A stretch of DNA of 59,720 nucleotides, from contig JAFGBD010000062.1 in the NCBI GenBank assembly GCA_016933335.1, positions 1 to 59,720 of the forward strand. Direction: 5' to 3'. The translations under genes were made by a program, and so were the position numbers. This document shows positions 33,093 to 41,466 of this stretch, piece after piece; within the stretch, counting starts at the first letter, position 1; each line of letters begins with the position of its first letter. The DNA is from Bacteroidales bacterium. Its GTDB lineage: Bacteria > Bacteroidota > Bacteroidia > Bacteroidales > UBA10428. The notes beneath the pieces were generated by a model, which was not told where the DNA came from, made no database searches, and saw only the letters and a list, made by a program, of their open reading frames with translations.

Positions 33093-34295
33093 ATGAGCAA
33101 AATAATCCCCATAGGACCTTATCACCCGCTGCAGGAGGAGCCTGAACTTTTCAAGCTCTATTGCGAGGGTGAGATTGTGAAAGATATCAAATGGGAAACA
33201 GGTTATAATCACAGAGGTATAGAAAAACTCAGTGAATCGAAAACATTTGATCAGGTTTTCTTTCTGGTTGAAAGGGTATGCGGAATATGCTCGACCTCCC
33301 ACCCTTTTGCCTTTGCAAATTGCATGGAAGAAATCGGGGAAGTTGAAATACCTGACAGGGCAAAATATATCCGATCCATCATCGGAGAGCTTGAGAGGAT
33401 ACACAGCCATATGCTCTGGTTCGGACTTGCAGGTCATTTCATCGGGTACAACACAGTGTTCATGTGGGTCTGGAAATACCGTGAACCGGTACTGGATCTT
33501 TTCGAGATGATTACCGGGAACCGGAACAGTTATGCCATGTTTAAAATAGGAGGTGTAAGAAGGGACATCGAAAATAACAAAATCGGAAAAATAAAGGAAA
33601 CCCTTGACCTGATCAGGAAAAAAACCGATATGCTGATCGGCGCAGTCATGGATGATCCTGTTATCCATGCCCGTACAAAGGGAGTCGGAATCCTTACCAA
33701 AGATGATATCATCAATTATGGGGCAGTCGGTCCGACAGCAAGGGCTTCGGATGTTGCCATTGATGTCAGGCACGATAATCCTTATGCAGCCTATCCGCTG
33801 GTCAACTGGAAAATCATCACGGCCAAAGAAGGCGACGTGTTTGCCAAAGTTGAAGTCAGGTTGCTTGAAATACTGGAATCCGTCTCCATCATCGATCAAT
33901 GCCTTGAAGGCCTGAAAAAAGAGAAAGAAGGAGAGATCGAAACAAAGGTTAAAGCAATACCCGAAGGCATTGGAACCGGTCGCGCCGAAGCACCGAGGGG
34001 TGAGGTTTTTCATTTTGTTAAAACCAATGGCTCAAATTACCCCGAAAGGCACAAAATCAGGGCTCCCAGTTATGTAAATATTGCCACTTTTAAAAAATCG
34101 TGTATCGGACAGACCATTTCCGATGCAACCATATCGCTTGCAGCAGTGGATCCGTGTTACTGCTGTACTGAAAGGCTTGCTTCGGTTTACGACAAAGATA
34201 CCGGTACGAAAGTATTTGGCGGAGAAGAGCTGATAAAAAATTCACAACAGAAAACCAGAGAAATACAAAAAACAATATTAAGAAATGAACACTGA
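33093..34295 (+). CDS. group 4 [NiFe] hydrogenase large subunit (NuoD/EchE/HycE-like)
   Basis: A 400-residue catalytic subunit. Both [NiFe]-ligating pairs are intact: RVCGIC (Cys63, Cys66) and DPCYCC (Cys355, Cys358). It is therefore a true hydrogenase, not a ligandless complex I homologue. Group 4 character shows in EVEIPDRAKYIRSIIGELERIHSH and AEAPRGEVFHFVKTNG. About 40 residues follow the second motif (TERLASVYDK...). This suggests a cleavable C-terminal extension, as in HycE, matched by a protease gene at the operon end. Its stop overlaps the start of the next gene by 11 bases. Confidence 0.95.
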   Translation: MSKIIPIGPYHPLQEEPELFKLYCEGEIVKDIKWETGYNHRGIEKLSESKTFDQVFFLVERVCGICSTSHPFAFANCMEEIGEVEIPDRAKYIRSIIGELERIHSHMLWFGLAGHFIGYNTVFMWVWKYREPVLDLFEMITGNRNSYAMFKIGGVRRDIENNKIGKIKETLDLIRKKTDMLIGAVMDDPVIHARTKGVGILTKDDIINYGAVGPTARASDVAIDVRHDNPYAAYPLVNWKIITAKEGDVFAKVEVRLLEILESVSIIDQCLEGLKKEKEGEIETKVKAIPEGIGTGRAEAPRGEVFHFVKTNGSNYPERHKIRAPSYVNIATFKKSCIGQTISDATISLAAVDPCYCCTERLASVYDKDTGTKVFGGEELIKNSQQKTREIQKTILRNEH

Positions 34296-36180
34296 CTTTG
34301 CGGACAGCGGAATAAACTTATTCATATTAATGGCCGGACTGTTACCACTGGCAGCAGGTTTATTGTTTCTGTTCATTCCTGACCGGTTCAGGCTTTTCAA
34401 AGGTATCTTTTCCCTGTTGATAGCAACTATCTCTTTATGTGGTGCCGGTTTGTTGTTCAGAAATACCAATCTGCCGCTGAATTCAAATTTACTGGATTGT
34501 CTGGGACAGGATCATCCTGAGACAGGAAACATGCCGGGAAATGCAAAGTCATTCTTTTCTCTTTATATTGATAACCTGGCAGTTCTGGTTATGCTGTTTA
34601 TCTCAATCTTTACATTTTTGATTCTGATTTATACCCTTGCCTATGCTCATAAAAGAAAAAGGCTCCCGCAGTTTTTCTCCCTGGTTTTGCTGACATCAGG
34701 ATCTTCAATGCTTGCGGTATTATCTGATAATATGATATTATTCATTGCCTTTTGGGGTTTCCTTGGTCTTACACTTTATAAAATCATCAGTCCGGATGAT
34801 GAGGCCAGCAGCGCTGCGGCAAAAAAGACTTTAATCCTCATAGGTGCTTCTGATGGTATCATGATTATGGGCATGGCCATCATCTGGCACATTTCGGGCA
34901 GAATTGATATGTCGTTGATGGAATTGCCGACTGACAGCACACTGAGTATAACTGCATTTGTTTGTCTGGCTATCGGTGCGTTCACCAAAGCCGGTGCATT
35001 TCCGTTTCATTCCTGGATACCTGACTACACCGAGGCAGCACCTGCCCCTGCATCAGCATATCTTCCTGCTTCTCTCGATAAACTGCTGGGCATCTATTTT
35101 CTTGCAAGAATCTGTAACGAGATATTTGTATTAAATGACTGGCTGAGACTGATCATCCTTATTCTGGGAGTGACAACCATCATTATCGCTGTCATGATGG
35201 CTTTGATACAGCATAATTACAAAAAGTTGCTGGGCTATCATGCAGTTTCCCAGGTCGGATATATGGTCACCGGTATCGGGCTCGGATCGGTTCTTGGAAT
35301 AGCAGGCGGTTTATTCCATATGGTTAACCATGCTTTATACAAAAGCGGACTGTTCCTCGTGGCAGGAAGCATCAAAACGCAAACAGATCAGGACAAGCTG
35401 GAAAAACTTGGCGGCCTGAGCAGGCAGATGCCTTTGACTTTTTTTGCGGCCCTGGTCTTTGCACTCTCAATCTCGGGTGTGCCCCCGCTTAACGGATTTG
35501 CATCAAAATGGATGATTTACCAGGGAATCGTCGATTTTGGCCATGGCGAGAGCCTTGCAAGCCAGCTATGGATTGTCTGGCTTGCACTTGCTGTGATCGG
35601 CTCTGCACTCACACTCGCCAGTTTTATCAAATTCATTTCAGGTGTATTTCTCGGCAGACAAAAACAGGAACTTAAAAAAGCCAGGGAAGTGAGCTGGCTG
35701 ATGTGGATGCCTCAGATCATTCTGGCCATAATCTGCATCGGATTTGGGGTCTTTGCATCCGGATGGGTTATACCGAAATTGTTTTCACCTGTTGTCGGAG
35801 AGGTTAAATTCATCGGATTCTGGAATTCCTCTTTAATTTCCCTGCTTATTCTTATTTCCCTGATTCTTGGTATTCTTACTTATCTAATATTCTCCGTGTC
35901 AAGGTTCCGGGCGGATGATATCTTCCTGGGCGGAGAGACCGGAAAGGAAGAAGCAGGTTTCTCATCCACAGAATTCTACGAAACCATCAGAAATTTTGAA
36001 CTACTTAAACCGGTCTACAGGGCAGCTGAGAAAAAATGGTTTGATATTTACGATCTCTCAAAGGGATTTGTTCTCAAAATAAGCCATTTATTCAGTGCTG
36101 CCCATAACGGGATACTATCAAATCTTGCATTCTGGGTGCTGGCAGGATTGATTTTTATGTTTATTTTCTTATTGTTGTAA
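34285..36180 (+). CDS. NuoL/MrpA-type antiporter-like membrane subunit (first copy)
   Basis: A 631-residue membrane protein with about 14-16 helices. It shows the NuoL/M/N proton-channel core: AFTKAGAFPFHSWIPDYTEAAPAPASAYL, the broken-helix LGYHAVSQVGYM, and FHMVNHALYKSGLFL with Lys and His residues of the channel. The C-terminal extension (about 540-631) has an extra amphipathic region (FYETIRNFELLKPVYRAAEK) and a final helix, similar to the lateral extension of NuoL or HyfB. With the MrpD-like gene downstream, the complex has two antiporter-like subunits, which implies more than one ion-translocating channel. Confidence 0.9.
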   Translation: MNTDFADSGINLFILMAGLLPLAAGLLFLFIPDRFRLFKGIFSLLIATISLCGAGLLFRNTNLPLNSNLLDCLGQDHPETGNMPGNAKSFFSLYIDNLAVLVMLFISIFTFLILIYTLAYAHKRKRLPQFFSLVLLTSGSSMLAVLSDNMILFIAFWGFLGLTLYKIISPDDEASSAAAKKTLILIGASDGIMIMGMAIIWHISGRIDMSLMELPTDSTLSITAFVCLAIGAFTKAGAFPFHSWIPDYTEAAPAPASAYLPASLDKLLGIYFLARICNEIFVLNDWLRLIILILGVTTIIIAVMMALIQHNYKKLLGYHAVSQVGYMVTGIGLGSVLGIAGGLFHMVNHALYKSGLFLVAGSIKTQTDQDKLEKLGGLSRQMPLTFFAALVFALSISGVPPLNGFASKWMIYQGIVDFGHGESLASQLWIVWLALAVIGSALTLASFIKFISGVFLGRQKQELKKAREVSWLMWMPQIILAIICIGFGVFASGWVIPKLFSPVVGEVKFIGFWNSSLISLLILISLILGILTYLIFSVSRFRADDIFLGGETGKEEAGFSSTEFYETIRNFELLKPVYRAAEKKWFDIYDLSKGFVLKISHLFSAAHNGILSNLAFWVLAGLIFMFIFLLL

Positions 36181-36195
36181 TACCTTATAAAAGAT

Positions 36196-36771
36196 ATGGA
36201 AATTACATTATCGATATTGCTTGTATTCATGATTGTAGGTGCAGTATATGCACTTTTTGCAAAAGATCTGCTGTCGGCTTTGATATCATGTGGCATTGTT
36301 GGATACGGACTTGTGATCTGTTTCCTGCTCCTGAAAGCACCGGACCTTGCAATTGTGCAGATTGTCGTTGAGACCATTACCCTGGTCATTATGGTAGCTG
36401 TTATACTGGACAGCACAAGAAAAGACCTGAAAGAAAACATTGTGATAAGAGAAAAAGGCATCCCTTTTATCAATGCCAGATACGTTTTTAATGTGCTTAC
36501 GGTGGTTGTACTGACCCTCTTTTTCCTGTTTTTCTTTAACCAGGCCATAGACAGGCTTGAACCCTTGGGACAGCACGTAACCAGAATGGCAACAGGATAC
36601 ATCGAAAATGCTGCAGAAAAAACAGGAAGCGCTAACCTGGTGACCGGAATCATATTTGATTTCAGAGGATATGATACATTGGGCGAGGCAACCATCCTGT
36701 TCACTGCAGTAATGGGGGTACTGACAATTTTGCGTTTGAAAGGCAGAAAAGAACAGGTAAACGGTGAATGA
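36196..36771 (+). CDS. MbhD-MbhE-like subunit (MrpA C-terminal part)
   Basis: A 191-residue membrane protein with about five helices that combines two pieces normally separate in the archaeal Mbh. Residues 1-85 resemble MbhD (DUF4040; FAKDLLSALISCGIVGYGL, APDLAIVQIVVETITL). Residues 95-191 resemble MbhE (DFRGYDTLGEATILFTAVMGVL). In Mrp antiporters both parts form the C-terminus of MrpA. The gene follows the NuoL-like gene by 15 bases. The 139 bases downstream contain no gene. Confidence 0.85.
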   Translation: MEITLSILLVFMIVGAVYALFAKDLLSALISCGIVGYGLVICFLLLKAPDLAIVQIVVETITLVIMVAVILDSTRKDLKENIVIREKGIPFINARYVFNVLTVVVLTLFFLFFFNQAIDRLEPLGQHVTRMATGYIENAAEKTGSANLVTGIIFDFRGYDTLGEATILFTAVMGVLTILRLKGRKEQVNGE

Positions 36772-36910
36772 TGAAATACAGGGACCGGAAAACAAAATAA
36801 CGGAAAGATTAAATACTGACAGGAGGGATGAAAAGATATAAAACATTGAAAATAAGCGATAGAGAGCGTCGAAAAGACAATGAATACGAATTATTCTGAA
36901 ATGATAAATT

Positions 36911-37339
36911 ATGTCGCCAATTGTTAAAAAAGTAACACAGCTTGTATCAGGTATCATATTCCTTTACGGAATCTATATCATTCTGCACGGACATTTAACA
37001 CCGGGTGGCGGATTTGCAGGTGGTGCAATTTTAGCAGGTTCATTCATACTGCTGGTTCTGGCATTCGGAAGTGATGTGCTCAGACTCAGGACAAAGGAAG
37101 AAGGCTCATCACTGACAGAGAGCCTTGCCATACTTGCATTTGTTTTAATGGCTACAATGGCAATGTTGCTCGGCACAAAAATCTTTTTCAGCAACTTCCT
37201 GCCAAAAGGACATATTGGCGAACTGATCAGTGCGGGTGTTATCCCGCTCTATAACATAGCTGTCGGTATTGAAGTAGCTGCAGCCCTGTTTACTATCTTT
37301 CTGGCCCTGGTAATTTATAAAGAAGAAATAACCAAATGA
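36911..37339 (+). CDS. mrpB: MrpB/MbhF-like subunit
   Basis: A 142-residue membrane protein with four helices and the MnhB signature HGHLTPGGGFAGGAILAGSF. It is part of the sodium/proton-handling section shared by Mrp antiporters and membrane-bound hydrogenases. Its stop codon overlaps the mrpC-like start by 4 bases. Confidence 0.92.
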   Translation: MSPIVKKVTQLVSGIIFLYGIYIILHGHLTPGGGFAGGAILAGSFILLVLAFGSDVLRLRTKEEGSSLTESLAILAFVLMATMAMLLGTKIFFSNFLPKGHIGELISAGVIPLYNIAVGIEVAAALFTIFLALVIYKEEITK

Positions 37340-37674
37340 TCGTATATATTTTATGTTTTATTCTCTTCCTGGTTGGATTGTTCGGAATACTGACAAGCCG
37401 CAATATCATTAAGATTGTGATTGGGCTTTCATTCATGGAGTTCAGTGTATATCTTTTCCTGGTGCTTATTGGCTATATTGACAATGGTCAGGCACCAATA
37501 CTTTCCGACAATATAGCTGCAGCCAAATATGTTGATCCGCTGCCACAGGCAATGGTACTTACAGCTATTGTGATCGGGCTCGCGACAAAAGCAATGCTGC
37601 TGACAATGGCCATCCGGATATATAAGAAGTTTAACACATTTGACATTAGAAAAGTAACAAGCCTAAAAGGATAA
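37336..37674 (+). CDS. mrpC: MrpC/NuoK-like subunit
   Basis: A 112-residue, three-helix NuoK/MnhC-type subunit (LFGILTSRNIIKIVIGLSFMEF; AMVLTAIVIGLATKAMLL). In complex I and Mbh the helix-embedded acidic residue (Glu in FMEFS) takes part in proton transfer. It overlaps mrpB by 4 bases and precedes mrpD by 3 bases. Confidence 0.93.
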   Translation: MIVYILCFILFLVGLFGILTSRNIIKIVIGLSFMEFSVYLFLVLIGYIDNGQAPILSDNIAAAKYVDPLPQAMVLTAIVIGLATKAMLLTMAIRIYKKFNTFDIRKVTSLKG

Positions 37675-37677
37675 GTT

Positions 37678-39216
37678 ATGGATAAATTCATCCCCTTATT
37701 CGTAATACTGCCCCTGATTGCTGCATTCCTGATCCCGGTATTCGGAAGGTTTTTAAAAGCATTCAACAAGACAATTACATTGTTAGTCTTCCTGACATTG
37801 TTAATCCTGAGCTTATTTTACCTTTTTGCAGGCAGCCAGGCTTCTTTCGTATACCATATCGGAGGATGGAAACCTGTAAATGGTGTGCCCATTGCAATTT
37901 GTTTTCTTCTTGATCCGTTCAGCGGATTTATGCTCATCATCATCAATATGATGGCATTCCTTTCCACACTTTATTCGGTTTCATACATGACCAGATACAC
38001 CGGTGAAAACTATTATTACACCCTGTTTGCAATTATGGTTGCAGGTCTTAATGGTGTTGTTATAACCGGCGACCTTTTTAATCTGTATGTATTTCTCGAA
38101 GTTACCGTGATTGCATCATATGCCCTGGTGGCATTTGGCACAGAAAAAGAAGAACTTGAAGCATCATTCAAATACCAGGTACTTGGAGGAATGGCAACCG
38201 CCCTGATCCTTTTCAGCATCGGGATGATTTACTGGTACACAAAAACACTAAACATCTTTGACATCTCTGCAATTCTAAAAGACAGCAGCGATTATAAGCT
38301 CATAGAATTCACCCAGCTTATGCTGATAGCCGGATTCGGACTGAAAGCAGCCATTATGCCATTCCACGGATGGCTGCCCGATGCCCATTCTTCTGCTCCC
38401 TCACCCATTTCGGCAATGCTATCCGGTGTTGTCATCAAAGCTGCAGGATTATATGTCATTTTCAGGCTGTTTTTCAACATGTTTGAAATCTCATATGTCA
38501 TAGGTATCATCATTACAGTTATTGGAACGCTGTCGATGGTTGTCGGAGTTTTTCTGGCAATCGGACAGTGGGATCTCAAACGATTACTTGCTTATCACAG
38601 CATCAGCCAGATGGGTTATGTGATACTGGGCGTGGGAATGGGTATGCTGATTCTCTCCAGGAACGGAAGCGAGGCACTGGCAGCACTGGCAATCACAGGA
38701 GGACTTTTCCATCTGATTAACCATGCCGTATTCAAAGGATTGTTATTTCTGAATGCAGGTTCTATTGAATACAGGCTTAACACACGTGATCTGAAGCATA
38801 TGGGAGGATTATCGGCATCCATGCCATTGACATACTCAACTTCACTTGGGGCTTCCATGGCCATATCGGGTATTCCTCCTTTTAACGGTTTCTTCAGTAA
38901 ACTGATAATCATTGTAGCAGCCATACAGGCCAGGTACTATGTACTGGCATTACTGGCCGTAGTAGTCAGTATTATCACCCTTGCTTCTTTCTTAAAATTT
39001 CAGCGTTATGCTTTTTACAACACCAAAGTGGAACATGAGAAAAAAAAGTACAGGGATGTTCCTTTTGTGATGATTCTTTCCATGGTCATCATGGCATTGC
39101 TATGCCTTGGTTTAAGTCTCCTGATAATACCGGATGTCAGAGACAATGTCCTTCAGCCTGCTGTGGATGTATTAATGAGAAAAAACGATTACTTCATAAA
39201 TATATTGAATATGTAA
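37678..39216 (+). CDS. mrpD: MrpD-type antiporter-like membrane subunit (second copy)
   Basis: A 512-residue, 14-helix subunit of the NuoL/M/N-MrpD family. Channel features are FNLYVFLEVTVIASYALVAFG (Glu of helix 5), GLKAAIMPFHGWLPDAHSSAP, LLAYHSISQMGYVILG and GLFHLINHAVFKGLLFL. In Mbh the equivalent MbhH moves sodium or protons during H2 formation. It lies between mrpC and mrpE in the standard Mrp order. Confidence 0.94.
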   Translation: MDKFIPLFVILPLIAAFLIPVFGRFLKAFNKTITLLVFLTLLILSLFYLFAGSQASFVYHIGGWKPVNGVPIAICFLLDPFSGFMLIIINMMAFLSTLYSVSYMTRYTGENYYYTLFAIMVAGLNGVVITGDLFNLYVFLEVTVIASYALVAFGTEKEELEASFKYQVLGGMATALILFSIGMIYWYTKTLNIFDISAILKDSSDYKLIEFTQLMLIAGFGLKAAIMPFHGWLPDAHSSAPSPISAMLSGVVIKAAGLYVIFRLFFNMFEISYVIGIIITVIGTLSMVVGVFLAIGQWDLKRLLAYHSISQMGYVILGVGMGMLILSRNGSEALAALAITGGLFHLINHAVFKGLLFLNAGSIEYRLNTRDLKHMGGLSASMPLTYSTSLGASMAISGIPPFNGFFSKLIIIVAAIQARYYVLALLAVVVSIITLASFLKFQRYAFYNTKVEHEKKKYRDVPFVMILSMVIMALLCLGLSLLIIPDVRDNVLQPAVDVLMRKNDYFINILNM

Positions 39217-39217
39217 G

Positions 39218-39703
39218 ATGAGATACCTTGTCCTTTTTATATTATGTATGATCATATGGATCCTCCTCACATTCAGTCTCGAATTGAACAACATCATTGT
39301 GGGTGCTGTGGTCTCGGTTTTAACATCCGTTATTTTTGGCAGATATTTTATAAAAAACACGTCCAAGTTTTTTCAGCCAAAACGCTATTTCTGGTTCATC
39401 ATTTATCTGATCATATTCTTATGGGAATGTCTGAAGGCTAATTTTGATGTAGCGTACAGGGTTCTGCATCCTGCAATGCCTATCAGGCCGGGAATTGTAA
39501 AAGTCAAGCTGAACCTTCGTTCAGTTACAGCAAGGATGATGCTTGCCAATTCCATTACGATGACCCCCGGAACACTGTCCGTTGACCTGAAGGATGATAT
39601 CCTGTATGTGCACTGGATCTATGTCAGTACTACAGATCCTGAAATTTATGGTCTTAAGGTTGCAGGCCGGTTTGAAAAATACATTAAGAGAATTTTTGAT
39701 TAA
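39218..39703 (+). CDS. mrpE: MrpE/MbhA-like subunit
   Basis: A 161-residue MnhE-family protein. Two to three N-terminal helices are followed by a cytoplasmic domain with the conserved MLANSITMTPGTLSVDL motif. It begins one base after the mrpD stop codon. MrpE is needed for full activity in Mrp antiporters and is the first subunit of the archaeal Mbh operon. Confidence 0.92.
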   Translation: MRYLVLFILCMIIWILLTFSLELNNIIVGAVVSVLTSVIFGRYFIKNTSKFFQPKRYFWFIIYLIIFLWECLKANFDVAYRVLHPAMPIRPGIVKVKLNLRSVTARMMLANSITMTPGTLSVDLKDDILYVHWIYVSTTDPEIYGLKVAGRFEKYIKRIFD

Positions 39704-39714
39704 AAACCCGGGAT

Positions 39715-39981
39715 ATGGAACAGTTTCTTTACATTATGCTTTACATACAGATCACGCTTTGTTTCTTTTGTCTCTTTAGAATAATAAAGGGACCAACTAT
39801 ACCTGACAGGATGGTAGGAATAGATATTTTCGGAATACTGGTTGTCGGTATATGTGCCATCATCGCAGTTCTAACAGACAGGATGTTTATCATAGATATT
39901 GGTATCGCATGGATTATTTTAAGTTTCATCGGGACATTAACACTTGCAAAATACCTGGGAGGGAAAAAACTCAATGAATGA
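39715..39981 (+). CDS. mrpF: MrpF/MbhB-like subunit
   Basis: An 88-residue, three-helix MnhF-family protein with the conserved RIIKGPTIPDRMVGIDIFG segment, whose Asp is implicated in sodium handling in Mrp systems. The stop overlaps the mrpG start by 8 bases. Confidence 0.92.
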   Translation: MEQFLYIMLYIQITLCFFCLFRIIKGPTIPDRMVGIDIFGILVVGICAIIAVLTDRMFIIDIGIAWIILSFIGTLTLAKYLGGKKLNE

Positions 39982-40336
39982 AATAATTTTTAAAATACTT
40001 CTGATCATCGGTATCCTTTTTAACCTGTTCGGCTGCATCGGACTTGTAAGGCTGCCCGATGTTTATAACAGGCTTCAGTCTGCCACCAAATGTGTCACAC
40101 TTGGCACATGCAGCATATTGCTTTCATTGTTGTTTCATTTCGGTTTTACCGAAATAGGAATCAAAGCCATCGTGGCCATACCATTATTGTTCTTTGGTGC
40201 GACGGTAGCGGCTCATGCACTGGTCAAAGGCTCATACCTTTTTGGAGTGAAACTCGGAGATCAAAGTGTAATTGATGAATATAAGGATGAAGCAGAGAAA
40301 TCCTCAGAGGACAAGAAAAAAATGAATAAAAAATGA
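39974..40336 (+). CDS. mrpG: MrpG/MbhC-like subunit
   Basis: A 120-residue, three-helix MnhG-family protein (FNLFGCIGLVRLPDVYNRLQSATKCVTLG) with a charged, lysine-rich C-terminal tail. I chose the ATG at 39974 (MNEIIFK); an in-frame ATG at 39944 would push the overlap with mrpF to 38 bases. It completes the mrpA-C-terminal, B, C, D, E, F, G set. Confidence 0.9.
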   Translation: MNEIIFKILLIIGILFNLFGCIGLVRLPDVYNRLQSATKCVTLGTCSILLSLLFHFGFTEIGIKAIVAIPLLFFGATVAAHALVKGSYLFGVKLGDQSVIDEYKDEAEKSSEDKKKMNKK

Positions 40337-40944
40337 AATATCCCAAGGTAAGAGAAATAAAAGAAGCTTTGATATCGCTTTTTACTCCGGCTTATACCAC
40401 CGGATTTCCGGCAAAGCCTCACATGCCATTTGAAAACTACCGGGGAAAGCCCGTGGTTGATGATAACAATTGTGTGGGCTGTGAAACCTGCGCCAATGTA
40501 TGTCCACCCGGGGCAATTACTTTTACGGATGATAAGAAGAAAAAGATCAGGACCATTGTCAGGAATTATGGATTATGCATTTTTTGCGGACAATGTGAAG
40601 AGCATTGCATAACCGGAAAGGGTGTAAAGCTGAGTGATAAGATATATGACCTGGCAACCTTTGAAACAGGTAACCTGATTGAAAAACAGGAGAAGGAACT
40701 TCTGATTTGCGAATATTGCAATGCTGTTATAACCACAAAACAACATATCCAGTATCTTCATAAGAAACTGGGCCCAGTAGCATATGCTTCGATACTCAAT
40801 CTGAATATGTTAAACGAAAAACTGAAACTGGCCAGAGATGAAGATGTTTCGGTACCGGTTTACGATGATCTGAAACGCAAAGACATGTTTAACATCATTT
40901 GCCCGAATTGTCTGCATCAGGTTCTGGTAAAATTCATTGATTAG
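40333..40944 (+). CDS. NuoI-like two-cluster ferredoxin subunit with extra CxxC pairs
   Basis: A 203-residue Fe-S subunit. The NuoI/EchF core has CVGCETCANVCPPG and CIFCGQCEEHC (about 50-100). Two further CxxC pairs (CEYCN near 119 and CPNCLH near 194) could bind zinc or another cluster, as in the longer HycF/HyfH subunits. It would carry electrons to the NuoB-like cluster. The gene comes last among the structural genes, after the Mrp part, instead of next to the NuoH-like gene as in most complex I and Ech operons. It overlaps mrpG by 4 bases and the protease gene by 1 base. Confidence 0.9.
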   Translation: MKYPKVREIKEALISLFTPAYTTGFPAKPHMPFENYRGKPVVDDNNCVGCETCANVCPPGAITFTDDKKKKIRTIVRNYGLCIFCGQCEEHCITGKGVKLSDKIYDLATFETGNLIEKQEKELLICEYCNAVITTKQHIQYLHKKLGPVAYASILNLNMLNEKLKLARDEDVSVPVYDDLKRKDMFNIICPNCLHQVLVKFID

Positions 40945-41393
40945 TGTTATCAGATTTACAAGCACTCCGGCAGGATAAAAACCAGACCATCCTTTTTGTT
41001 GGAATTGGCAATGTCCTGCGTACCGATGACGGTGCAGGGGTTTATATTTCTCAAAGAATAACCGAACATAATCGGATAATGGCACTTACGGTTGAAGTGA
41101 GTATTGAAAACTATATTCAGAAGATAAACCATTACAGCCCGGATCTTATCATTTTGATTGACGGTATGAATTTCAATAAGGATCCCGGATATTACAACCT
41201 CTTACCGGTATCCGAACTCATGGATTTTACCACAAACACCCATAATATATCTCTCAGGAACATTTCAGAATATTTACCTGGTAATGTGCAGATATTGGGC
41301 ATACAACCTGAAAGCATAAGCTTTGGTGAAGGACTGACCCCATGTGTAAAAAAATCGGCCAATGAAATCATCCGGTTTATTAATTCTCTTTAA
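40944..41393 (+). CDS. [NiFe] hydrogenase maturation endopeptidase (HycI/HyaD family)
   Basis: A 149-residue protease that trims the C-terminus of a large subunit after nickel insertion. Family motifs are GIGNVLRTDDGAG, with the nickel-sensing acidic residue, IDGMNF and the later His (THNISL). GTG start, overlapping the NuoI-like stop by one base. Its place at the end of the group 4 operon and the C-terminal extension of that large subunit make this pair its most likely enzyme and substrate. The Hox operon has its own protease. Confidence 0.88.
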   Translation: MLSDLQALRQDKNQTILFVGIGNVLRTDDGAGVYISQRITEHNRIMALTVEVSIENYIQKINHYSPDLIILIDGMNFNKDPGYYNLLPVSELMDFTTNTHNISLRNISEYLPGNVQILGIQPESISFGEGLTPCVKKSANEIIRFINSL

Positions 41394-41466
41394 TCCGCTT
41401 CATACAGAATCCCGAATCCAACCTGTCAGAATGCTGCATGCCTGCTGCCGGAATAAAATAACAGAT

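Noticed and set aside
33024-34013. 329-residue open frame on the minus strand opposite the [NiFe] large subunit
   Set aside because: It is fully antisense to a gene with intact catalytic motifs, has odd composition (rich in Phe, His and Pro) and matches no family. It is a shadow of codon bias in the real gene.
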